This document shows, piece after piece, positions 1 through 8,106 of a stretch of DNA of 64,000 nucleotides. How positions within the stretch are numbered: the stretch's first letter is position 1; each line of letters begins with the position of its first letter. Below the pieces are notes generated by a model. The model was not told where the DNA came from. It saw only the letters and a list, made by a program, of their open reading frames with translations, and did not search any database. The DNA is from Paenibacillus sp. RC67 (GTDB lineage: Bacteria > Bacillota > Bacilli > Paenibacillales > NBRC-103111), in assembly GCF_030020805.1 (NCBI RefSeq), contig NZ_CP125098.1, positions 4,425,501-4,489,500 of the forward strand. The letters are read 5' to 3'. Made by a program: the position numbers and the translations under genes.

Positions 1-524
1 TCCGTGGTCAACTGATTGTCCTGGAGAATGAAATCCAAATAACCTAATACAGAAGTCAGTGGCGTCCGTAAATCATGAGCCAAATTCAAGATTAATTGTT
101 CCTTGCTTGTTTCAGCAAAATCTCCTCTTTCCACAGCCTGCTGTAATTTTGCACTCGCCAGGTTGATATCTCTTGCAATATCCCCGAACTCGTCTTTGGT
201 TGGAATATGGATACGGCTGTTAAAGTCGCCATTGGCAAGCTGATTAATTCCCTTGGATATTTCATGAAAATAGACGGCATACCGTTTGGTAAGGAGAAAG
301 AAGAACAAAATCGATAGGGGAATAAAAATAAGCAAAAAGCAGTTAATATCCCCCACTTCTCTCATGAAGTAACGGACTTTAGTCAATGGGTCTTCATATT
401 TTGTCGTATGGTAATAAAATTGGAGAATTTTATAAAAAATATAAGTAATTGTCCCGGCAAAAAACATACTTAGACCAAATAATAGGATCATTTTTGACCG
501 GAAGCTTCGGATCATTTCAGCCAT
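1..524 (-). CDS. sensor histidine kinase, N-terminal part (cut by window edge)
   Basis: Membrane sensor kinase of a two-component system. The visible 174 residues show a membrane segment at about 11-30, a short extracytoplasmic loop, a second membrane segment at 61-79, a HAMP linker (about 80-130) and the start of the HisKA domain with the phosphoacceptor His at 150 in LAHDLRTPLTS. The architecture with a short sensor loop is that of VanS-like kinases. The ATPase domain lies beyond position 1. I chose the ATG at 524; an AAGGAG sequence lies 15 bases upstream, a rather long spacing. No response regulator precedes it within the window, so a partner may lie on the far side. The ligand cannot be read from this fragment. 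Confidence 0.85.
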   Translation of the reverse strand, partial: MAEMIRSFRSKMILLFGLSMFFAGTITYIFYKILQFYYHTTKYEDPLTKVRYFMREVGDINCFLLIFIPLSILFFFLLTKRYAVYFHEISKGINQLANGDFNSRIHIPTKDEFGDIARDINLASAKLQQAVERGDFAETSKEQLILNLAHDLRTPLTSVLGYLDFILQDNQLTT

Positions 525-743
525 CGAATCAGTTCCCCACTCCTTGTTAATAATTAAGAATTACTGACATTATATCAGATATTATAAATTCATTCCCGAT
601 TCGAGATCTGATGCTCACCACCATTATATTGAAATATTGTTAAAATGAATCAAAATCAAAGTGTATTTGTTTACTTACAGGTACATAATACGATATATTG
701 AATTAGGCATGTCTCAATCATTAACCATTTAGGAGTGAAGCCA

Positions 744-1172
744 ATGTCCGTTGATGTTTATCTGAATTTTAATGGAAACTGTCGAGAAGCCGTCGAGTTT
801 TACGCAGAGGTCTTTGGTACGGAGAAACCGCGAATGATGACCTTCGGTCAAGCGCCGCCCAACCCAGAATTCCCGCTTCAGGAAGATGCAAAACATTTAA
901 TCATGCATGCACGGCTTGACATCGATGGAAGCAATGTAATGTTTTCTGATGTTTTTCCTGGAATGCCCTTTGTTGCCGGAACCAATATCAGTCTCTCTAT
1001 TGTCAATAAGGACATCGAGAAAATTAAATCCTTTTTTCATAAGCTGAAAGAAGGTGGCACAGTAGGTATGGAACTTCAAGAAACCTTTTGGAGTAAATGC
1101 TACGGCAGTCTCAAAGATAAATTCGGAATCGACTGGCAATTCAATTATGACAATGGCAGCATGGGCATGTAA
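744..1172 (+). CDS. VOC-family (PhnB/glyoxalase-like) protein
   Basis: A 142-residue single-domain protein of the vicinal oxygen chelate superfamily, of the PhnB/3-demethylubiquinone-methyltransferase-like type. It opens with a beta strand and FNGNCREAVEFYAEVFG, followed by a low-identity core and a C-terminal FGIDWQFNY. Such proteins are cytosolic; their substrates are usually unknown. A GTG at 735 also opens the frame, but the AGGAG at 731-735 overlaps it and sits eight bases before the ATG at 744, so the ATG is preferred. It is monocistronic and followed by its own terminator. The family call is firm; the biochemical role is unknown. Confidence 0.85.
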   Translation: MSVDVYLNFNGNCREAVEFYAEVFGTEKPRMMTFGQAPPNPEFPLQEDAKHLIMHARLDIDGSNVMFSDVFPGMPFVAGTNISLSIVNKDIEKIKSFFHKLKEGGTVGMELQETFWSKCYGSLKDKFGIDWQFNYDNGSMGM

Positions 1173-1186
1173 CTACTAAAATAAAT

Positions 1187-1227
1187 AAGGATATGGAGTT
1201 CTTCTAAGGAGCATTCCATATCCTTTT
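1187..1227 (+). terminator. Rho-independent terminator after the VOC gene
   Basis: AAGGATATGGA pairs with the downstream TCCATATCCTT, followed by a short T run. It lies 14 bases after the VOC stop codon. Confidence 0.8.
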
Positions 1228-1260
1228 GATTTATCCAGACTGGTTATTGTAGTACACGAT

Positions 1261-1287
1261 AAAAAAGAGACGCCATTACGGCGTCTC
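1261..1287 (-). terminator. Terminator of the AraC-type regulator gene
   Basis: GAGACGCC / GGCGTCTC stem with a 5-base loop and six Ts on the minus strand. It sits just downstream of the AraC-type gene. Confidence 0.85.
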
Positions 1288-1332
1288 CATATCAACAGAA
1301 CTCTATCAACTTTTTTCTTTTAGGTCTTGCTT

Positions 1333-2205
1333 TCATTTTCGGACAACTGGAATCCAGATTTCACTTTTAAAAGTTGGGGATGTAATCTCCTTGTTCTCGT
1401 TCCATAAAATCTCCGGACCCTCTTTTAGCTCATAGTTGGAGGAAGGGAACCACTCGGAGTAGATACGCCCCCATAAGTTTTGTAATGTTTCAGGAAACGG
1501 ACCGACCGCTTCGAATACAGCCCATGTCGATGCAGCTACTTCCAATTGAGCCCAATGAGCCGGACATTCCTTTGTTGTGGCAACGCCGATATAATGATCG
1601 AGCTCTCCCTTCTCCTCCATCCGACCTTCCGAAAAGTTCGTAGATGCGCTAAGCAGCCCCATTGGAGTGACATTAGAAAACTTCTTAAGATTAACAATCG
1701 CCTCTTCATTTAAGCTTTGCCACATAGAAGCGATTTCCGGATTCACTCCATGGAAAATAATCGGAACTCTTTTCTTAATACCAATGATGTGAAAAGCCTC
1801 TTTTTCTTCGATACGGTAGTTCATTGCATTCCCTCCTTTGATGGTTAGTTGAAAAGTCATCTGCGGGAAGGCTTTTAATGTTCGGCCCTGATTCCTGGCT
1901 TCGGACGGTGTAATTCCATGCAACCCTTGAAAGGCTTTTGCAAAAGAATCAGGCGATTCGTATCCATACTTCATCGCAACATCAATAATCCTTAACTGAC
2001 TGTTTGCAAGCTCAAACGCTGCAAGTGTAAGTCGCCTGTAACGAATATATTCTGACAACGATACACCTGCAAGGAATGAAAACATTCTTTTAAAATGATA
2101 CTCCGAGCAATAAGCCAGCCTGGCTACCTCTTTAAAATCAATCTCTTGATCAAGATTGTCTTCAATATAGCTTAATGCTTTATTCATGTTCTCCAGCAAA
2201 TTCAT
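1333..2205 (-). CDS. AraC-family regulator with GyrI-like effector domain
   Basis: A 290-residue transcription factor. Residues 5-105 form the double helix-turn-helix of the AraC family (YIEDNLDQEIDFKEVARLAY, then IRYRRLTLAAFELA and the second helix near YGYESPDSFAKAFQGLHGITPSEAR). Residues about 130-290 look like the GyrI/BmrR-type small-molecule binding domain that ends in EIWIPVVRK. Proteins with this arrangement (HTH first, effector domain second, as in Rob/SoxS-like drug sensors) usually activate stress or efflux genes in response to hydrophobic ligands; the target here is not visible. It is monocistronic on the minus strand and is followed by a good terminator. Confidence 0.88.
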   Translation of the reverse strand: MNLLENMNKALSYIEDNLDQEIDFKEVARLAYCSEYHFKRMFSFLAGVSLSEYIRYRRLTLAAFELANSQLRIIDVAMKYGYESPDSFAKAFQGLHGITPSEARNQGRTLKAFPQMTFQLTIKGGNAMNYRIEEKEAFHIIGIKKRVPIIFHGVNPEIASMWQSLNEEAIVNLKKFSNVTPMGLLSASTNFSEGRMEEKGELDHYIGVATTKECPAHWAQLEVAASTWAVFEAVGPFPETLQNLWGRIYSEWFPSSNYELKEGPEILWNENKEITSPTFKSEIWIPVVRK

Positions 2206-2549
2206 GACCTATCTCCCTCCCGCATATTTAGAATAGCAGAAGCTCTAAGCGTCTATCCGACATTTCGTGCACAGATAAATAGGTTTCTTGCATTGGTTAC
2301 TTGGTATCTAGACATTCTTTGGACAATGTTATACTCAAATTATCTCTTTCATAATCATTTTCTTGTTTCTTTGTAAATGCTGGAAAATGGAAAAGATAGC
2401 TCACAAAGTCTCTAAAAAACTGCTTGTCGAAAAAACGAGAGAAGCTTACGACCGCAATAAGCATGTATAATGAACCCCAGAAAAAAAGCATGGCTACTTC
2501 CCATCTCGGAAATTAGCCACGCTTTCTAATTATTTACTCTGCACCCCCA
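2206..2549 (-). other. 344-base gap between two minus-strand genes
   Basis: The stretch holds the terminator of the upstream exporter gene and presumably the promoter of the AraC-type gene. An open frame at 2297-2491 exists, but its ATG lies inside the terminator stem and it has no good ribosome binding site, so I do not call it a gene. Nothing else recognisable. Confidence 0.5.
2481..2524 (-). terminator. Terminator of the ABC-cNMP exporter gene
   Basis: AGCGTGGCTA / TAGCCATGCT stem (one G-T pair) followed by seven Ts on the minus strand, 26 bases downstream of the exporter stop codon. Confidence 0.8.
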
Positions 2550-4697
2550 TCATATTCTCTTCGCCAGCGTACGCTCCAGAGCTGTAATAATTTGCGGGTA
2601 AGCAGCGGTTAATTGATTGAATTCTTCCCGTCTTACGGATAACAGCACCGTTGGTCCTATGGATCTGACCGTAGCGTTACGAGGACTATTGGTAAGTAAA
2701 GCTATTTCTCCAAAATGGTCACCATCCTGCAGTACAGCGACCCGCTTCTCGCCTTCGTCTTCAAAATGCTTTAAAATCTCTACTGAGCCTCGGACAATAA
2801 TATAGCATTTATTGCCCTCCTCACCTTGACTAATAATCGTTTCTCCCTCTGAACAGGTCTCTGTTAAGAACAATGAAGCAATATTTTGCAAAAGACTCGG
2901 TTCAATTCCTTCAAAAAATGGAAGTCTAGCCAAACGGTCAACATCCACCGTCGCATGAAGACCATCCTGGGACAGGTGGAAACCATGCTGTTTGTCCCAC
3001 AGATCAGCGTAAACTCCGTTTAATTGCAGCAGCTCCTGATGCGTACCAGACTCTACGATACATCCTTCTTTGAATACATAGATGTTGTCGGCACTTACGA
3101 CAGAAGCTAACCGATGGGTTACTGAAATAATCGTCTTCTCCCCACGAAGCTGTTGGATCAGCTGATTAATATCTGCCTCCGTAGCAGGATCCAGAGCTGA
3201 TGTCACTTCATCTAGCAGCAGCAGCTTCGGTTTGCGAAGCAGTGCCCTTGCGATAGCGATTCGCTGCCGCTCACCACCGGACAAAGATCCCCCTTCATGA
3301 TGAACCCAAGTATCATAACCTTCCGGCCAACCGGAAATTACGTCATGTATTTTAGCCAGCTTCGCTGCTTCTATCATTTCATTATCTGAAGTATTAGTGC
3401 TATCGAGCAATAAATTATCGCGAATCGATGTATGAAATAAAAAAGTATCCTGAGAAACCAGCGCCGAGAGCTTTCTTAAAGAAGCCTCGCTCACCGTTTG
3501 TAAATTTTGGTCGCTAATAGCAACAGTCCCCTGTTTAGGATCATAGAAACGTGACAGCAATTGCAGGGCTGTGCTTTTCCCTGAGCCGCTAGCCCCAACG
3601 AAAGCAACGTAAGTCCCTGCTTCAATATGCAGATTAATATCGCGTAGCTGAGTAGCTTTATTGTTATAACCAAAGGTAACGTGCTCCATCCGAACCGAAG
3701 GCAGCTTCGAAGGAAGCTCAACCGGTTTGTCTGCTTCAGACATGTCCGGCTGCTGGATGAAAATTTCACCGACCCGTTGGAGACTAATACTCGAATCGAT
3801 AAGATTCGGTATAAGGAATGCCATATTGGAGCCTGCTTGTCCGACGCTCATAAACAAAGTAAAGAAAGCCATGAAGCCGCCGACTGTCATCTCATCGTGG
3901 AATATTAAGTAACCCCCGAACCCGATCATGACTCCGTTCAAAATAAGTAAAGTCGTTAGAGGCATACGCTCCATGATCGAATTGGTGACATGCAGTTTTA
4001 ATCCTAACGTAAAAAGACCCTGGATCTGCTTTCGTGCTATCTCCATGAAGCGCTTCTGCAGATGCAAGCCCTTAATGGTTTTATGTCCTTTGACCATTTC
4101 ATCAATAGAATTTGAAAACCGCTCCTGCGCTTCCTTATACTCTACATTCGCAGTTTCTGACCGGCTTTGCAACAATCGGGGGCCTACGAACAATAATATG
4201 GAGCCTGCCAGAACAGCAAGCGTCAGCTTCCATTCAATTGAGAAAAGCATAACGAGCCCGAGAACAATACTTAGGGTCTCCCTTATCAATAACGGCATGG
4301 ATGCCCGAATGACTCTTTCAACAGCTCCCATATCTGAAGCAAAGCGCGTGACTAGATCTCCCACTCTATACCGCTGATAAAATGGAAGAGATTGCTTCTG
4401 CATATGGCTGAACAGATCAAGTCTCAGTCGTCGGATAACTTCTCCGCTCAGCTTGCCAAGCGAATAATCCCCACAAAAGCTAGCAGCAATGTTAATTAAG
4501 CCTCCGCCTATCAATATGCTCAATATAATAAGAAATACTTGAAAATTTTTGGGGGTGAACGCCTCGTCCACCAAATATTTGAGACTTAAGGGAGCTGCCA
4601 CCGCATAAGCCACTTCAAAGAAAATACTGAACAAAAATATACCGCACAGAAGTTTATATCTTGCAAAATAACGCAGCAAAGCAGGTAATAAATTCAA
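2550..4697 (-). CDS. ABC exporter fused to a C-terminal cyclic-nucleotide-binding domain
   Basis: A 715-residue half-transporter of the ABC type-1 exporter fold. Residues about 1-300 form the six-helix membrane domain; the nucleotide-binding domain follows, with Walker A GASGSGKST near 365, signature LSGGERQ near 471, Walker B LLLLDEVTSALD near 490 and the H-loop SVTHRL. Residues 589-715 add a complete cNMP-binding (Crp-like) domain with the phosphate cassette FGEIALLTNSPRNATV at about 662-677. Half-transporters dimerise. A TTG start at 4697 is used because GGCGGAG lies six bases upstream. It sits 143 bases downstream of a TetR gene on the same strand, so the two may be co-transcribed. The substrate is unknown. 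The fusion suggests gating or activity control by a nucleotide ligand, which is inference. Confidence 0.9.
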   Translation of the reverse strand: MNLLPALLRYFARYKLLCGIFLFSIFFEVAYAVAAPLSLKYLVDEAFTPKNFQVFLIILSILIGGGLINIAASFCGDYSLGKLSGEVIRRLRLDLFSHMQKQSLPFYQRYRVGDLVTRFASDMGAVERVIRASMPLLIRETLSIVLGLVMLFSIEWKLTLAVLAGSILLFVGPRLLQSRSETANVEYKEAQERFSNSIDEMVKGHKTIKGLHLQKRFMEIARKQIQGLFTLGLKLHVTNSIMERMPLTTLLILNGVMIGFGGYLIFHDEMTVGGFMAFFTLFMSVGQAGSNMAFLIPNLIDSSISLQRVGEIFIQQPDMSEADKPVELPSKLPSVRMEHVTFGYNNKATQLRDINLHIEAGTYVAFVGASGSGKSTALQLLSRFYDPKQGTVAISDQNLQTVSEASLRKLSALVSQDTFLFHTSIRDNLLLDSTNTSDNEMIEAAKLAKIHDVISGWPEGYDTWVHHEGGSLSGGERQRIAIARALLRKPKLLLLDEVTSALDPATEADINQLIQQLRGEKTIISVTHRLASVVSADNIYVFKEGCIVESGTHQELLQLNGVYADLWDKQHGFHLSQDGLHATVDVDRLARLPFFEGIEPSLLQNIASLFLTETCSEGETIISQGEEGNKCYIIVRGSVEILKHFEDEGEKRVAVLQDGDHFGEIALLTNSPRNATVRSIGPTVLLSVRREEFNQLTAAYPQIITALERTLAKRI

Positions 4698-4840
4698 TTC
4701 GATCTCCGCCTCCCCGTACCACTAGCTTACCGTAGTTTATTCTGGCTGTAAACGGTGATACAGGGAATAACAAGTCCATATAGATAGGGAAGTCTGCTAC
4801 TACTGTTATCTACTTAACCCTAGGTACAATAATGAATTAC

Positions 4841-5407
4841 TTATAAATGAGCACGAATCGATACGGTCAGATCACTAACCATCCTTCCGATTTCCTCCGG
4901 CGTCAAATGATAATGATTTAACGTCCACTCAATCAGCATTAAATGAACGATGGAGGACAGCGATTTATGAGCATAGAATCGGTACGTATCCTCCGTAATT
5001 CCGGCACCATCATGTATCTCACTGTCTGACAGCTCGTCGAAGAAATCGCAAATGCTTTTATATATAAGTTGTCTGATCTTACGATCTTTAAGCTCAATAT
5101 TATGGATTAATGAAGAGGGCACGTTAGACTTCCAATGACGGAATAGTACAACGAGCATCTCCTCGTTAAAAGCAGACGGTTTACCAATATTATCCTGCAT
5201 GCCTTTCAGTAAGCGTTCCAAGTAGTTAAGTAATATATCATCCTTGTCTTCAAAATTACGATAAAAGGTTTGCCTTGCAAGCCCCGCCCTGTCTGTGATT
5301 TCGGTTATCGAGATGGAGGAATATGCTTTCTTCTCCATAAGTTGAAATAATGCGGTTTGAATCCATTCTTGCGAACGCAAAGCTAGTTTGCCTGGCTGTT
5401 CAGTCAA
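4841..5407 (-). CDS. TetR/AcrR-family transcriptional regulator
   Basis: A 188-residue one-component repressor. The N-terminal helix-turn-helix is clear (ISITEITDRAGLARQTFYRNF at about 30-50), followed by an all-helical ligand domain of the TetR_C_7-like type. The frame is open further upstream, but the TTG at 5407 has AGAGGAAG in front and gives the usual family length and start (MTEQPGKLALRSQEWIQTA). It is divergent from a siderophore-binding lipoprotein and upstream of the ABC-cNMP exporter. Two palindromes sharing AGTGTAAC lie at its start codon and at its promoter, which fits autorepression and control of both neighbours. Confidence 0.85.
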   Translation of the reverse strand: MTEQPGKLALRSQEWIQTALFQLMEKKAYSSISITEITDRAGLARQTFYRNFEDKDDILLNYLERLLKGMQDNIGKPSAFNEEMLVVLFRHWKSNVPSSLIHNIELKDRKIRQLIYKSICDFFDELSDSEIHDGAGITEDTYRFYAHKSLSSIVHLMLIEWTLNHYHLTPEEIGRMVSDLTVSIRAHL

Positions 5408-5419
5408 AGTGTTACACTT
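5407..5419. promoter_or_regulatory. Palindrome at the tetR start codon
   Basis: AAGTGT-T-ACACTT, a perfect 13-base palindrome that covers the tetR ribosome binding site and start. It shares AAGTGTAAC with the operator at 5503-5524, so it may be a second TetR site or a translational element. Confidence 0.45.
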
Positions 5420-5494
5420 CCTCTCATCTGTCCATTTTCGTGAAAAATGCTGCAACAAGCATTGCATGAACTCAAGAATTATATTAATGTAACA

Positions 5495-5524
5495 ACTATA
5501 CCACATGTTACACTTGTAACTTGT
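5495..5524 (-). promoter_or_regulatory. tetR extended -10 promoter with adjoining TetR-type operator
   Basis: On the minus strand TGGTATAGT (5495-5503) matches an extended -10 element. Immediately upstream lies ACAxGTTACA-CT-TGTAACxTGT (5503-5524), a 22-base inverted repeat with one symmetric mismatch and a perfect 14-base core at 5507-5520. The repeat covers the -35 and spacer region, the usual place for a TetR operator. The link to the adjacent TetR protein is inference. Confidence 0.65.
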
Positions 5525-5581
5525 GTTTTCGTAAACTGATGTTTCTTAATAAAAAGAGGGATCCGTCTACGCACTTTTAAT

Positions 5582-5601
5582 TGATAATGATTATCATTAT
5601 A
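5582..5601 (+). promoter_or_regulatory. Fur box
   Basis: TGATAATGATTATCA at 5582-5596 is a perfect match to the 7-1-7 Bacillus Fur consensus TGATAATNATTATCA, and 5583-5601 matches the classical 19-base Fur box at 17 positions. It lies 30 bases before the start of a siderophore-binding lipoprotein gene, so iron repression is expected. Confidence 0.92.
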
Positions 5602-5630
5602 CACCATGAATATCGAAAGGGGATTTTCAA

Positions 5631-6617
5631 TTGTTACGTTCAAAAAAATGGGTTGCTTTAAGTTTATTTCTTGTATTGTCATTGCTGGTTTCGGCATGCG
5701 GTGCTCCAGCGAATCCAACAGCAACCAAAGCGCCCGAAGAAAAGAAAAATGAAGCTTCAACAAATGCTAAACGTACCGTCAAGCATGCTATGGGAGAAAC
5801 AACCATTACTGGAACGCCTCAACGTATTGTCGTGTTGACCAATCAAGGAACAGAGTCCTTACTAGAGCTGGGCATTAAGCCAGTCGGAGCAGTTAAATCG
5901 TGGATCGGTGATCCTTGGTTCGATCATATTAAAGACAAAATGAGCGGAGTTCAAGTTGTCGGGGATGAGACGCAGCCTAATCTGGAGCTTATCGCCAGCT
6001 TGAAGCCAGATTTAATTCTAGGTACTAAAGTGCGTCAAGAGAAGGTTTATCCTCAGCTTTCCAGTATAGCTCCAACCGTGTTTACGGAAAATCTCGGGGA
6101 TAGCATGGTGGAGAATTTCAAGCTATATGCTCAAGCATTGAATAAAGAAGCTGAAGGAAAAGCTAGTCTGGACAGCTTTAACCAATCCATTCAACAAACT
6201 AAAACAGCTCTTGGTGATAAAACGAAAATGCGTATTTCCTTAGCCCGTTTTCAACCTGGAAAAGTTCGCGTATATTACAAAAATAATTTTGCCGGTGTCA
6301 TTCTTGAACAGTTGGGCTTTGCCCGTCCGGAAGCTCAAGACAAGAACGACTTCTCCGCCGATATAACAACAGAGCAAATGGCCGTACTGGATGGCGACGT
6401 GTTCTTCTATTTCACTTCAGACCGTGAAGGTGAAACCGGTGCTACCAAGACAGCTGAAGAATGGCTGAATAGCCCTATTGGTAAAAATCTGAACGTTGTC
6501 AAAAAACAGCGTACCTTCAACGTAAATGAACCTATTTGGAACACATCCGGAGGCATCATTGCAGCAAAGCTGCTTGTAGAAGATATTAAATCAAGGTTTG
6601 AAAAGCTAAGCTTATAA
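5631..6617 (+). CDS. ferric-siderophore ABC transporter substrate-binding lipoprotein
   Basis: A 328-residue class III (FepB/BtuF-like) binding protein of the iron-siderophore uptake family. The signal peptide ends in the lipobox LVSAC (Cys 23 by eye), so the mature protein is anchored to the outer face of the membrane. The fold pattern TPQRIVVLTNQGTESLLELGI, SLKPDLILG and a C-terminal LLVEDI helix is typical and resembles YfiY/FeuA-type hydroxamate or citrate-type siderophore binders. A TTG start follows GAAAGGGG. No permease or ATPase genes are next to it, so it must borrow a FecCD-type transporter elsewhere. A Fur box and a TetR operator precede it. Confidence 0.9.
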   Translation: MLRSKKWVALSLFLVLSLLVSACGAPANPTATKAPEEKKNEASTNAKRTVKHAMGETTITGTPQRIVVLTNQGTESLLELGIKPVGAVKSWIGDPWFDHIKDKMSGVQVVGDETQPNLELIASLKPDLILGTKVRQEKVYPQLSSIAPTVFTENLGDSMVENFKLYAQALNKEAEGKASLDSFNQSIQQTKTALGDKTKMRISLARFQPGKVRVYYKNNFAGVILEQLGFARPEAQDKNDFSADITTEQMAVLDGDVFFYFTSDREGETGATKTAEEWLNSPIGKNLNVVKKQRTFNVNEPIWNTSGGIIAAKLLVEDIKSRFEKLSL

Positions 6618-6631
6618 TCTCAATCACCAAT

Positions 6632-6679
6632 AAAGCTTTCTTCTTTGGGAAATTTAATCTCAATGAAGAAAGTTTTTTT
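6632..6679 (+). terminator. Terminator of the siderophore-binding lipoprotein gene
   Basis: GCTTTCTTC pairs with GAAGAAAGT followed by seven Ts. Confidence 0.7.
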
Positions 6680-6787
6680 GCTTGTGAATTTTCTGAAAAT
6701 TTAAAAATATTAGATTGACTTGAAAATGCTTACACATTTACTATTTTTTTAATAGGACTAATTAACTATATAGAGGAGTGGTTAGGC

Positions 6788-6919
6788 ATGAAACCAATCG
6801 TAGTGGATAGTTCCAACAGTTGCTTTGAGGATTATATGAATTTCAGTAAGCTCTCGAAATATGAACTTGCAGCCCTCCAAAAAAAACTATTATACAGAGC
6901 TGCACTCCTTAAGACATGA
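6788..6919 (+). CDS. small protein of unknown function, possibly frameshifted
   Basis: A 43-residue reading frame (starts MKPIVVDSSN) with a strong GAGGAG nine bases before its ATG, so translation is likely. Just after an A8 run (about 6879-6886) the frame soon ends. Loss of one A would continue the protein for about 30 more residues, to a TAA at 6985-6987, with a charged helical sequence (ELHSLRHELDLLLLELQAF). Either the gene is broken, the run is phase-variable, or the reading carries an indel. A hairpin terminator follows at about 7021. I recognise no family; the helical second half is vaguely Spo0E-like in size only. Confidence 0.5.
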   Translation: MKPIVVDSSNSCFEDYMNFSKLSKYELAALQKKLLYRAALLKT

Positions 6920-7020
6920 GCTGGATCTGCTTCTTCTTGAACTTCAGGCCTTCCATCTTCAAAAATCGTATAGTAAATCTGCATAATGATGGCTGATTAT
7001 CATACTAAAGCTCCTTACTA

Positions 7021-7076
7021 AAGAGAAGCTTATCCGGATTTATCACATGAAGTGCTCCGGAGAAAGCTTCTTTATT
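7021..7076 (+). terminator. Terminator of the small gene at 6788
   Basis: AAGAGAAGCTTATCCGGA pairs imperfectly with TCCGGAGAAAGCTTCTTT, followed by a T-rich stretch. Confidence 0.6.
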
Positions 7077-7136
7077 TGTCTCAGACGAAAACACCTTTCG
7101 ACTTCTAAGCTGACATTGTTCCTCACCTCCTTGAAA

Positions 7137-7188
7137 TAAAAAAACCAGATGATAGTAAACCGAATTTGGTTTAATCATCTGGTTTTTA
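7137..7188 (-). terminator. Terminator of panB (bidirectional)
   Basis: AAAACCAGATGAT and TAAACC pair with GGTTTA and ATCATCTGGTTTT; T runs flank both sides. Confidence 0.85.
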
Positions 7189-7281
7189 CTGATACCTGAT
7201 TTAATTTTTTTCCCAATAGGGATTCCCGCAGCTTCGAGAAGTTATGCAGTTGTAAAGAAGTAATCTCTTCGTGCTGCTCAA

Positions 7282-8106
7282 TTATCTATTCATTGACAAC
7301 CAATGCATCAATTGTTCCCGTTCCTGTTCTTTCATATTTCGAACGTTCGCAGGTTGCGGAAACTCATTAAACTCTACTTCATGCACATACGTTTGAAATG
7401 CCTCATGCATGATATCGCCTATATTGGCGTAATTTTTAGCATGCCTTAACTCACGTGCGGTAATGCCCAGCATATCTTGTACTATAAGAACCTGTCCATC
7501 TGTATATCGTCCTGCCCCTATCCCAATGGTCGGAATAGCAAGCTTTTCCGAAATAACTTTACCAAGCTCTTCAGGTATAAGCTCCAAAACCATCATGCTT
7601 GCGCCAGCGTCTTGTAAAGCTATAGCATCTGACACCAATATTTTAGCTGAATCATAGGTCTTTCCTTGAACAGCAATTTTGTTATGATACTGTGGGTTAT
7701 ATCCAAGATGAGCCCAGACCTCTACTCCGTTATTGGATAAATGCGATATTACATCTTCTTGCATTCCTTCTAGCTTTACGCCATCTGCTCCATGTGAGAT
7801 TAGTTCTCTAGCTGTGACCAACGCCATACCGGGATTAACGTACGTTTGGTATGGCATATCCGCAAGCAAATATGATTCCTTAACTCCCCTACGTACTGCT
7901 TTTAAATGGTGAATCATTTCATCTAAAGTAACTGAAGTCTCACGTTCATAACCTAATTCGTTAGTACCTAGGGAATCCCCTACAAAAATCACATCCAGTC
8001 CCGCTCGGTCTTGCAATACAGCGGTAGGATAGTCGTAACACGTTAGCATCGTAATCTTAAGAGCATTTTGTTTCTTTTGGTGCAGATCGTTCATTGTTTT
8101 TGGCAT
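7282..8106 (-). CDS. panB: 3-methyl-2-oxobutanoate hydroxymethyltransferase
   Basis: Cytosolic enzyme that transfers a hydroxymethyl group from 5,10-methylene-tetrahydrofolate to 2-oxoisovalerate, giving ketopantoate, the first step of pantothenate and CoA synthesis. The 274 residues match the family length; visible motifs are MLTCYDYPTA at the start, VIFVGDSLG (metal-binding Asp), LLADMPYQTY, GADGVKLEG and GIGAGRYTDGQVLIVQDMLG. It stands alone: no panC or panD adjoins it, unlike the common panBCD operon. It ends at a good terminator. The methylene-THF donor links it to folD elsewhere in the window. The family assignment is secure. Confidence 0.96.
   Translation of the reverse strand: MPKTMNDLHQKKQNALKITMLTCYDYPTAVLQDRAGLDVIFVGDSLGTNELGYERETSVTLDEMIHHLKAVRRGVKESYLLADMPYQTYVNPGMALVTARELISHGADGVKLEGMQEDVISHLSNNGVEVWAHLGYNPQYHNKIAVQGKTYDSAKILVSDAIALQDAGASMMVLELIPEELGKVISEKLAIPTIGIGAGRYTDGQVLIVQDMLGITARELRHAKNYANIGDIMHEAFQTYVHEVEFNEFPQPANVRNMKEQEREQLMHWLSMNR

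Larger units (their letters stand above)
6920..7281. other. 362-base gap after the small ORF
   Basis: Holds the alternative-frame tail of the small gene (to 6987), one terminator for the plus strand and one for panB. I see no further gene. Confidence 0.6.

Noticed and set aside
735..743. GTG start three codons upstream in the VOC gene
   Set aside because: It overlaps the AGGAG ribosome binding site that serves ATG 744.
2297..2491. 64-codon minus-strand open frame with a hydrophobic start
   Set aside because: Its ATG lies inside the terminator stem of the exporter gene and there is no convincing ribosome binding site.
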